From contig JAUIMM010000702.1 in NCBI GenBank assembly GCA_031769625.1, positions 5,388,001 to 5,452,000 on the forward strand: a stretch of 64,000 nucleotides of DNA, given 5' to 3'. The stretch comes from Taudactylus pleione. Lineage: Eukaryota; Chordata; Amphibia; Anura; Myobatrachidae. Under the pieces are notes generated by a model. That model was not told the origin of the DNA. It was given only the letters and a program-made list of their open reading frames with translations, and made no database searches. Each line of letters starts with the position of its first letter. Within the stretch, counting starts at the first letter, position 1. Positions 48,801-60,400 of the stretch are shown one piece after another. The position numbers were made by a program, and so were the translations under genes.

Positions 48801-51800
48801 AGCCATCTCAGGGTGGCGTTAATCATTGCCCATTGTGAAGAGGTAACAATAAAGTGAAGGGTTGACGTCTGATTAAGTGGATCCCCAGGCGGATATAAGC
48901 ACTTTTTTCAGCATATGAGGTGTTTCACCAGCTGCCGGCTATTGACCACGGTGATATGACAAACTGGTAAAAAATGTGTGGTCTTTAAACTAAGAACGAT
49001 CCGAGCACAAATTGCATATGTGGGATACCACGTGGGATTGAGTATTGGGAACCTATATCTGAGCATGCATGCTACGTGATTTCAACTCTCCCTGCCACCC
49101 ATGCCTAAACAATCTACAGTTTTTCTGGTATTACGAGCCATAATAAAACTCATTAATATTGGATTTCTTGTCTTATTTTTATTTTTTTTTTGCTCGAGCT
49201 ATTTGAAATTTAGTGTTATTTTTTAAACACACTCTTACCAATTTCAGCTAGTATCAATATAAGGATACATTGTTACAATTGTTTAATTGGAACTTTACGA
49301 CTGTTTCTCATATTTCTCCAAAAAGGAAACCACATCTCTTCCAAAGGATATAAACCTGGTTACTGTGAATAATGATTTTGCTATATTGCGATTGATTGCT
49401 GCCGTCTATATGTTTTTCTATTATGCAGATTCTACATGATTGTTATTATTTATCCATCTGACAATTTAAATAGAATATATGGTCTTATGTTTATTTGCTG
49501 ATCCATGAACTGTAAACTATTAACACTATCCTCTATGCAGTTATTTATGACAAGGCCTCATGAGTATTTACAGCAGATATATTAGAGCAGTGTTATTTCA
49601 GGTGGTACATATATATATATATACCTTATGAGTGTTTTTAGGTTGTTCTTCTACATTGTACGGTATTTTTTTGTTGTATAGATATGTAATTAAAGTCTGT
49701 TATTTATTGACTAGGGCCTCAAACACTTTTAGATTATCTCCCTGACTTTACAGTATCACTGTCAAGTTCTGAAAAAAATACTTTTTCAGAACTTAATAAA
49801 TTTGATAATTTCCACATCCCTATACTACTATGGAAATTATCGGGGGACAATTAATTGCGTTACAAGAATGACGAATTAACCTGGCACTTAATTTCTACAA
49901 AAATAAGTCAAAATTTTATATTATAAAATATTTCATTATTCTTTTATAAACATTATTTTCTTCCAACTGACTCGCTTGATTTAAACAGATTAAAAAATAT
50001 TAGATTTTAAAATACAATTTAAAATCATACCAATAGTCCACCAGAAATGGGACTCCGAATAGTCCGGCTGATGAAGCGATAGTCACAATATGGCCATGAT
50101 TATTCTGCATCATTGACGGCAGGAAGGCCCGCGTTGTCTGGTTTAAGAAAGAATATCTTTCACTACATCACACTACCCATCACACAGTTTCAATTGATAT
50201 AACTCATACATGTCTTCAATATAATATAGAATACTATAAAAGGGTGTTGGCCATTTCCATTATAGCTGTACTTATTATATTAGTATTACTTATTTTTTCA
50301 TTTATTAACAGTATAGCTACACAACATACTAAGGGAGGCATAAACATAAATAATACATGAATCTTCTTTAAAATGAAATAAATAAAAAACAATAAATTGA
50401 ACTATACTCTTAACAGATTAGTAAAATAATATTTCAGTGATACATCGCTGTTAAGAGTTAGCTTAGTGCTACAAGGCTGGAGTTATGGGTTTAGGGGCTG
50501 ATTATGCACGCAATCGGCCGATTGTTGCGTTCTGTGCTTGCGTATGTATCGCAGTGCGCGTGCACGAACCAGCTACTGCGATCGGGACTGCGATCGCAGT
50601 GACTATGCAGATGCATTGCAGAGTGATTGACAGGAAGTGCCATTTGGGGGAGGTGACGGGGGTTGATCAGTGACGGGGGGTGGTCTGCGAAACGCAGGCG
50701 TCCCAGTGTGTTCGCAAGCCGTTTCAGGGGCGTGCTTAAATTAGCCACTGCGGTGGCCTACACAGTCTGAGGTTTCATAGCGTGATTGGTTGTTGAGGCT
50801 GCGATAGTACTCGATTGTACCGATGGTTTTGCAGTCTTGTTAAATGGTACATACAGTATGTGTACTGAGTAAAGCATTGCAATGTATGACCAGTGGATTA
50901 GCATACTATCGCAGTTGAACTGTGTGCGTAATCGCTATTGCATACGCAGTACACACACATACATACATACATACATACATACATACATACATACATACAT
51001 ACATACAAATAAACACTCTTTAATTATAAATTGTGCAGGTGAGAGAAAGTTGCACACTCACCCAGAAGTGAGCAAGGATGTTCACTTCAAATATCTTCTG
51101 AATCTGGTGATCCTTTAGTGACAGTAAGTCTGCACAGAACACAACCCCAGCATTGTTTATGAGGATAGTGACATCTCCCACTTCTTGTTTCACCTGGAAA
51201 ACAAATGCACATTTTGGTTTGTCAATTAGTCAACTTAAGTAGCCATTCCACAATCAGCATATATTGTGCATGGATGTAAAAATGCTGGAGAACACCACAA
51301 AGATACTGCTGATAATCTCCAGGAGTTATGTAGTACGTTAGGTTCTGTATTCTTTACTGTTCTGTACTATATTGCTAGGCTACAATTGGAAGATCACATC
51401 CTAGAAGGGAGATGAAAGCAGAAATTCTCTGCATGCATTATAAGACTGCATTTTTTACACTTCTTATGCAAAGGCACTTCTATATGCTAGATTCTGCTAC
51501 TTACAGTGTGTGCAAGTCATACTTGCGATATTTCACCCAGATGGGAGTTGCAGCACCTTGACGTAAATCATGAAATTGTACTGGGACGATTGGGGACACC
51601 ATGATGCCGTGCACTACACATTGCGTCATCAAGCCCCAAAACCGCACATTTTTCTGGTGAGGTGGACAGATCTGTTAGGCTTCTCTATCCTTTCAGGAGC
51701 CTGGGAGAGTTCCCTGAAATTCAGGAGTCTCCTCAACAGTCCGGGACAGTAGGCATGTATGGTGTAGTTATGTTTTCCATTTAATCATTACACATATGGG

Positions 51801-53847
51801 ATTTTTTTTATTCAGAATTCTTTGTACTCTGCAGTTGCGTAAGTTTGTTTCCAATTTCTACTAAAACATAATTTAAAAATGAACCCACTGTACAAAGTTG
51901 CTATAAGCATTTCCTGCCACATTGTGCACTGCTCACAGTCACTGTAGTAGGATGCATTTAGTGATCATGTTTGTGGGTATAACATGATCAACAAGTAGTA
52001 GCTAATAATTATTCTGGACTTATTACATGATAGAATTATAGTAGGTTACAGTGGTATTGCTGATAGCAAATACTGAGTTGTACATCTGTGCAGCATGTGT
52101 TGGGGCTTTTTTTAAACCAAATAAATTTGCTGTAACCCACAGTGACCAATCAGATAGTAGCTTTTATCTACCAACACATTGTGTACCTTGCTATCAAATA
52201 AACTCTCCTCACTCTGCCTTCTTGACTTTGCTACCCACTTCACATCTAAAATGGAATCCATTAGCAAGGACATCACATCCCACCAAACCCTCGTCATCTC
52301 ATCCTCTTCATTCCCAGCCTGCCTTTCTCCATCTTCCCTATCCATTTACCAACTCTGACTTTCTTCTCCCCTGTATCTGGAGATGAAGTCATGGTCCTAA
52401 CCCGATTCTTGCCCCCTTCCACTTCACCCCTTGACCCTATGCCCTCCCACCTCCTCTGCTCCCTCTCTCCCATTGCCTGTTCCCATCTTGCCCATTTATC
52501 TAATCTATCCCTCTCATAAGGACCTGTCCCCTCTGCATTCAAGCATGCCCTTCTCTATCCCATTCTTTAAAAAACACCCTTGATCCTGTCACTCTCTCCA
52601 ATTACTACCCAATATCTCTCCTCCTTTTTACCTCCAAAATCCTTGAGTGGATTGTCTACAACCACATCACCGCCTTTCTTCCCACTCTCTGCTTGACTCA
52701 TCACACTCCACAGAAACTGCCTTCACTTCACTAAAGTCAGCAATGACCGTCTTGCTGCCAAATCCAAGAACCACTACTCCCTGCTCATTCTCTTTGACCT
52801 CTCTGCTGCTTTTTACACCATTGACCACCCTCTCCTTCAGCAAATCCTTTACTCTCTCTGTCTGCGTGATACTGCACCTATCCTACCTCTCCAACCTTTC
52901 TTTACTTGTCTCCTCTTAGGATTCCACTTCTCCCTCACTTCCTCTACCAGTTGGTGTCCCCAAAGTTCTGTTCTTGGACCTCTAATATTCTCCCTCTATA
53001 CATCGCCTTCAGGTAAGCTAATCAGCTCCTTTGTCTCCAATATCATCTCCATGCTGATGACAGTCAGATCTACTTCTCCTCTCCTGACCTCTCCTCACTC
53101 ATCTCCTGCTGTCTATCTGCTATTTCCTCCTGTATGTCCCAGCGCTTTCTAATATTGAGCTGCTCTTCCCACCCTCCCGAATAACCCTCCCCCCAGAATT
53201 TCATTATCTGTTGACAGCACAACAAGCTGTTCTAGCCCACAGGTGCACTGTTTCGAAGTTATAATGATCTCCTCCCTCTCCTTCACACCACACATTCAGT
53301 ACCTATTGCAGTCCTGCTGTTTCCATCTCAGAAATATATCCAGGATCAGACCCTTTCTCACCCTGGAGGCAACTAAGACCCTCATCCACTCATTGGTCAT
53401 CTCTAGACTGGACTACTGCAACCTCTTCTTATCTGAACTCCCTGTCTCCCACCTCTATCAACTCCAATGTGTCCTCAATGCTGCTACCAGGCTCATCTTC
53501 CTCTTCAAATGCTCTAAGGGGCCCATTTATCATTGAGTTTTGTCATACACAATGAGTTTGAAACCTGTCTGCCTACCCCAACCCTTTAGGATGTAAGCTC
53601 TCATGAGCAGGGCCCTCTTCCCCATGTGCTTTTCCTTCCCTTACTATTGTTTTCAGTACCTAACCATTGACTTCTGCCACTATACTACTTATTTGAGGGT
53701 TATGACCGCTGTTGCAGCAATGTTTATGTACCATGTACTTGTTCTGCTTTGTCTTGTATTGGAAGTCACAGTTTTCCTGTTCTGCTCAGTTGTGTATGTA
53801 CTTTGTAAGGCGCTTGCAGGACCTTTGTGGTGCCATAGAAATAAAGG

Positions 53848-53886
<39 letters not shown>

Positions 53887-54447
53887 GTGCTCCAGCCAAT
53901 CAACTAACTGTCCTCTGTTTGAAAAATGACAGTTTGGAGCTGATTGGCTTCAGCACCATTTATCGTATGTAACGAGTTTTAAAACTTGTTGTGTATGATA
54001 CAACTTGTTGATAAATGGGCCCCTAAGTCTGCCCCTCCCCTTCTACAAGCCCTATACACATTCCTCTCCTATTTAGATCTCTGACCTCATGTCCCTCCAC
54101 ACTTCTGCCTTCAAAATTCTCACCCCAAGTGAATACCTCCCAATTGACTTCTTCCTCCCACTCCCGCCTTCAAGATTTTGCCCATGCAGCTTCCTACCAC
54201 TGGAATTCTCTCCCTTTCCCCATCCGACTTTCTACCTCTCAACAAATCTTCAAACGGGTTCTTCTCAAGACCCACTTCTTTATCAAAGCCTTCCAGCTCT
54301 CTTCCTATTCCACTGCTCCATGCTCCTGGCTTGCTGTCTGCCTCTGTGTCACCCCTGTCTGTCTGCCCCTTCTCTTTAGATTGTAAGCTGTTCCTATTTA
54401 TGTACTTTGTAAGGCGCTGAAGTCCCCTTGTGGATATTATTATTATT

Positions 54448-54481
<34 letters not shown>

Positions 54482-57400
54482 TCCAAGTGAGTGCTTTTAC
54501 TTCATTGGTTTTCCATTTAAATGTAGAAATGACTGGTAAATAGTCAGTGCAAGAACTATGGGCAAGAATAAAAAAAACAATAGAATTGAACATTCATCCT
54601 ACTTTTTTGCACTCGTTGCATATATTTCTGCAGTAAACTGGTAAATAATCTGTGCAAGGACTAAGGACAGGGGTGCCGAGGAGGGTACTAATTACATGGG
54701 CCTGGGGAGGGGGCCCGGGTCTGTCGCTGCCCCCCCTTACCTGTCATTATCCCCAGGCCGCAGTGGGGCTGGGCAGCAGCAGCTTCCTCTGCCTGTGAGG
54801 GGGTTGTGGGAGCAATCACACTGATTGCACCCCCCCACCCCAGATTTTCCCCTGGCTGCGGGGTTCACAGTACCCCCATATTTTTCCCTAAGGGTTACAT
54901 GGCCACGCCTCCCGCGATTAGGCCCGAAAGTAACCGTGACCCAGACGGTTCTTTACGGCCCTGACTATGGACAAGAATAAAAAAAAACTATGCAATTGGG
55001 CATTTATCTAATTTTTTTACACTAGGTGCAGTTCACATTTTACACTATGATGTACACTAATGCACACAAATACCCATCATGCAGTGTATATTTTAGCATA
55101 AGAGTCCATAATATAATCCGTATGACTGTATTTCACCTAGACTACTTGTGTTATGCGGCCTGCACTGAGCCTCCTCTGTCTCATAGTTCTACAACCCCAA
55201 CCTCTCAACCATCTCATACATGTGTATAAATAAAATAATTAGAATTTATTGTATCTGTCATTAACATTATTGTTTTTGTTATGATGGCATGCATAGAAAA
55301 GTAGTTTAAAAAATCTGATGAAAAATGAAAGTGATGAAAACAGAGGAGGCTTACCACGCCTACAACTCTCCTGCACAAGGTCTGCCCATATGTGGCATTT
55401 ACACAAATTTGGGCATAATACCATTTCTGATACTGATTTTATCAACTTGGTATTAAAGACCACATATATATTATTTACAGGGCCCCCACGCCCTCGATTA
55501 CTCCCCCCCCCAAAAAAAAAAAATATCCAGGTGGACACAGAGATGTTGCATTGAGCCCTGGGATATTTCATGCTTAAATACTTTTTTTTTTCTTCTTCTT
55601 TCCACTCCTGGAGAAGCCCACAAGGGGGACGCAGCTGACTTATAGTGAGGGAGGATAATTTTGGCCCATCCCCAAGGACCCATGATTTCCGGCAGTATGC
55701 TCCCCATCCTGCCCGCTTCACTAGGAAGTTGGCAGGATGTGGGAGGAACATCAGACCTGCCCGCATGACATACATACATACATAAATAGGACATCGGAAG
55801 CAGGAGTCCACGGGGGAAAAGAATTAGTGCAAAAAGTCGTGAGCACAGTGTGAAAATGGACAGACAATGAATACACTAACGATAACACAGCAATAAAACA
55901 TTTGTCAGTCCATTTTACGCTGTTTTCACATTGTACATATCTATCTGTCTGTCTGTCTATCTATCTAAAGTATTTTTAAATAGATAAACCTAATGTTTAC
56001 TAATGCTTACCTGCAATGCTTAGGTTTGGTTATGTGCTATTTGTTGGATGAGCAGCACTCCTGCACGGCCTTCATCCACACTGCATACCTGGCAACTGAG
56101 CCGGCGGGCTCTTGGACCTGCCGGAGCTCAACAGGAGGCTGTCCTCCAACATGCACTACTGCACATGCATGCCTGTTGGTGTGCATTTCTCCCTGGCATT
56201 CTTGACAAGTGGATGTAGCTCTGAGACTCTCTCCCACTAATATTCATGCAGAGCCTAATAACTCGCTGCAATTACACTATACCACTACAACTATAGTTAA
56301 GGGGCATAGGGGCCTATTCATCAACACTAAAATAAAGTTTTTAAGGACATTTTCCTTAAATAACATTATTTTGGCATTCATGAACACACTTAGCACAGGA
56401 GATATCACTGATATCTCCTTGCTAAGTCCCCCTGCGTTAGTATGGGGATATGGAAATTATGGTATTCATCAAATTCCGAAAATTATGTATTTTCGGAATT
56501 TGATGGAGTTACTATTCGCCACTGTGAGGTGGCGAATAGCAGATAACACTTACCTGTATCAGTGTGTGCAGGTCCCCCGGCGTCTCCCTCCGGCGCTCTG
56601 GTCTCTCGTCTAGTGGCTCCGTCTGTTATGCTAACATTGTGTTCTCCAGACAGAACACAATAAAGTTTAGGAAAAAAAAAAAGTTATTTTTTTTTCCTAA
56701 ACAGTACAGTGTGCTGCTGGGAGAACATGTGACAGCATAGCAGATGGAGCCGGAGGCTGGTTTTGGTGCTGGTTTTGCAGATGTAACAGCGCATGCGCAG
56801 CACTCTTTTCAGCTGCGGTAAGTTAGTGTAGTGAGGGGAAAGTATCTATTTCCCGAAAAGCTGTCATCGCAAAAATGACAGCTTTTCGGAGTAGATACTT
56901 ATGGAGTGGAGGAATGATGAATTCCTCCTGTAATTAGATAGAACTCCGTGCGAGTTCTAAACCTAATTACCTCAATCTGTATTTTAGGTATAATGAATAG
57001 GCCCCATAGTACTACCATCTGCCGCTGCATTTACCACTCAGATGCCTGGTTCATTACAACACCCAGTGGTACCTTTATGCTCCAGGCTGCATCATAAATA
57101 ACTACTGTTATACCTGTTATATTCTTGTGAATTGATGCCACTTATTGTTTCTACCTGGTTCAATAAACCTAAGAACTGGTTAAGCTATACCACATGTGGA
57201 GTAACCGCCACCAGCATTAAACAACTGTGCAACACACTTAACGTCACATACTCTCTGGCCAAGTGTATTCTATCATTGTTGGTAAATTGGCTGGACAACA
57301 TTTACACCCAGCATCATCCCGCTGCACACTACGCTGTTAGGCTACTTTGCTAATACTATTGAACAGTCCTCTGTTTCTCCAAACCACTTTTAATTGGCAG

Positions 57401-60400
57401 CGATCTGTCATGGGATATGGGGCAAAGACACAGATATGGGGAGGGGAAAGAGGTACAGATATGAGCAGTCGGCAGAGGCACAGATATGGGGAGATCACTC
57501 TCACCGCTGCTCTGTATAGAGCAGAGCAGCCGGTGGATATATGCATGCACATTATCTCTTCACTGTGTGGGGAGAGCCTGGGGGCAGCCCAGTATCTCCG
57601 AAAATGCTGGGCTCGCCCCCAGAGTGATAAAAACAGGGGCATGCCCCTAAGCCATGCCCCTTCACAACTAGGCCACACACCCCTTTCTGGTACACAACCG
57701 ATTCCAGAATAAGAAATGTTGGGACGTATGCCGCATCAGTATAAGGTTGCGATTATTGGGACCACCGGGTACTCTCTGTCTACACAGGTCCCATACGGGT
57801 GTACCACTTGTGCCCTCCTGATGACAGGCCTGGTTATTTATGAAGCTGCAACAACTACAGGTATTGTGATAGCATATGCATAACTTTAAATTCATTTATA
57901 TTAAGGCCGGGATGTACTAAAGGAAAAATGCGGTAAAAACCCTGTTTTCTGGGTTTTTACTGCATTTTCGTATGTACTAAGCCCCAGCCACCCTATTATC
58001 GGTGCAGAGGGTAATGCCAGAAAAACCTGTCATTACCCAATAGAAGCCTATTGGCTTCTTAACGCATCCTGTACCCTTGGCGCTTCGCCGCCCAGCACTG
58101 GGCCCCACCCACCACTCCTGATCGCCGGCGTGTGCTCCTCTTGGGTCTTCCACCTCCTTCTCCTCCTTATCTTCTTCTGGGTGCAGGGAGGAGGAGGAGT
58201 CCGGGACTTCCTGCACAGGTCACCAGCAGGAAGTTCATAGAGATGTAGGGGGGGGCGAAGTCCCACGGAGGCCCTCTCACCCGGCGTCGGCTGGTTCCAG
58301 TGGCATAACTTCATTCCAGGTGCCCGGAGGCAAGATAAATGTTGGTGCCCCACCCCCAAATTAAAATTTACCACCCCCCCCCAGCACCTGTGCTAGCCCC
58401 AGCTGCCGCCGCCCCCCCATGCAGTTCATTTTATACAATGCCCCCAGTAGTGGTTCCCCTATGCAGTGCCCTCAGTAGAGGTCCCCCTATGCAGTCCCCG
58501 CCATGTAGTGCCCCTCCCCAGTAATGGTCCCCCTATACAGTGAATCCAGTAGTGGTCCCCCTATGCAGTGCCCCCAGTAGTAGGGTCCCTGTAGTGCCCT
58601 CAATAGCAAGGCCCCTGTAGTGCCCCCATATGATGCCCCCAGTAGTAAGGCCCCCGTAATGCCCCCTGTAGTGTCCCCATATGATGCCCCCAGTAGTAAT
58701 GCCCCCTGTAGTGCCCCCAGTAGTAAGCCTCTGTAATAAGCCCTCTGTATTGCCCCCAACAGTAAGCCCGCTGTAATAAGCCCCATGTAGTGTCCCCAGT
58801 AGTAAGTCCCCTGTATTGCCCCCAGTAGTAAGCCCCCTGTAGTGCCACTAAAAGTAAGCCCCCTGTAATGCCCCCAGTAGTAAGCCCCCTGTAGTGCCCC
58901 CAGTAGTAAGCCCCCTGTAGTGCCCCCAGTAGTAAGCCCCTTGTAATGCCCCTCTTTAGATTGTAAGCTGTTCCTATTTATGTACTTTGTAAGGCGCTGA
59001 AGTCCCCTTGTGGATATTATTATTAGTGCCCCCCACGCGCCCACACACATATACAAAAAAACCCCAAAACAATACTTACCTTAAACCCTGCTCCAGTGCC
59101 TGCTGCCATCTGTCCTTGGTGCCTGCTCCTTGGAACTATGGGAGTGACGTCATGACGTCACTCCCATAGTGCACTGTGGGACCCGGAAGCCGGAGCTCAC
59201 TCAGTGGGCCCCCTCCATAGTTACGCCACTGGAGGTGGAGCACCAATCAGCGGTGCTCCTACTCTATGCAGCTCCTCCTCAGCAGTGCCCGGAACGGCCG
59301 GATGACAATGGAGCCAGGTGCCTAAACCCGCAGAAATATTGATGCTATTAACTTTCAACAACTATCTACCTCTCTACAACTCTCGCCAATTTCTACATTC
59401 ACTTCTCCTGAGACTGCGGCATCACACCTAAACCAGATTCTAGAAAAAGTTCTCGATGAAGTAGCTCCAGCTACCCATCACACACCACGTAGAGTTAGAC
59501 GTCAACCGTGGCATTCTAACCTAACAAGGCATCTACAAAAACTCTCACGTAAAGTTGAACGTCAGTGGCGAAAGTCTCATACTCCAACTGACTTCCTCAC
59601 ATATAAGACTATCTACAACTCTTATCGTGCTGCTCTGGACACTGCCAAACAAACATATTTCCAATCTCTTATCTCTGCTCAAGCCTCTATCCCCAAGCGA
59701 TTTTTTAATACATTTAAACTGCTTCTTACCTCACCTTCACCCAAACCACCTGCTACTATCTGTGCACAAGATTGATGAGATCCGAAATGAAATGGTATGC
59801 TCTTCTTCAGCTAGTGACTTGCTCAATTCCCTACCTGAATCCTCTGGCACATTCTCTTCATTTGATCTCACAAACGAAGATGAAGTATCTTCCCTCTTCT
59901 CATCCTCCTACTCTATTACCTCTACTCTACATCCTTTACCCTCACAAGTCAGTAAAGCTCTGTCTCCTGTGCTTATTCCAACCCTAACTAAAATCTGTAA
60001 TCTCTCTCTCTCTACTGGCAACTTACTATCACTGTTCAAGCATGCAGTAATTACTCCTATTCTGAAAAAAAAAAACTCTGACCCCAACACTCTCTCAAAT
60101 TACCGTCCTATCTCCCAGCTCCCATGCCCCTCCAAGCTACTTGAAAGACTTGTCTACACCCGCCTCACACACTTTCTTAACTCACATAACTTATTGGACC
60201 CACTTCAGCCCGGCTTCCGTTCCCAGCACTCCACAGAGACAGCACTGACTAAGGTAGTAAATGATCTGGTCACTGCCAAGGCTAAAGGCCATTACTCCTA
60301 ATTCTTCTAGATCTCTTTGCTGCTTTTGACACTGTTGACCACTCTCTTCTCATACAAACACTGCAATCCCTAGGTCTTAAGGACACAGCTCTTTCTTGGT

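Larger units (their letters stand above)
42453..50030. other. HSD17B11-like intron 4
   Basis: 7.6 kb. Contains dinucleotide repeats (42755-42836, 44037-44074), an L1-like insertion (44625-45619), Harbinger-like MITEs (46897-47177, 48055-48254), a further MITE-like block from 48258 (GGGTCTATTTATTAAGG), and a palindromic block near 43370-43660 (TTCAGTTGGATGCGAG). 45640-46890 and 48800-50030 show nothing I can name apart from a repeat at about 46080-46330 with CAGGAGGCTCCTGATTTTTC. Confidence 0.55.
50138..51061. other. HSD17B11-like intron 3
   Basis: AT-rich to 50495, then a MITE-like block (50496-50950) and the CATA microsatellite. Confidence 0.6.
52190..54479 (+). mobile_element. L2/CR1-clade LINE, decayed, split by a MITE
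   Basis: Broken plus-strand frames give [34 protein letters not shown] (RT motif C region, with HADD in place of YADD) and [20 protein letters not shown]. After the MITE (53518-54023), [19 protein letters not shown] and the 3' tail follow. The tail ends CTTTGTAAGGCGCTGAAGTC and an ATT/AAT microsatellite, characteristic of this clade. Many stops, so it is old. Confidence 0.8.

Noticed and set aside
52112..52542. Minus-strand frames rich in Arg and Glu
   Set aside because: They are antisense to the L2 LINE and reflect its pyrimidine-rich composition.
58339..58950. Possible CRISPR-like array of short repeats
   Set aside because: Units are imperfect and adjoining with no unique spacers, in a eukaryotic genome; it is a minisatellite.
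58487..59056. Minus-strand 189-codon frame with glycine-rich repeats
   Set aside because: Translation of the second minisatellite and L2 tail, not a gene.
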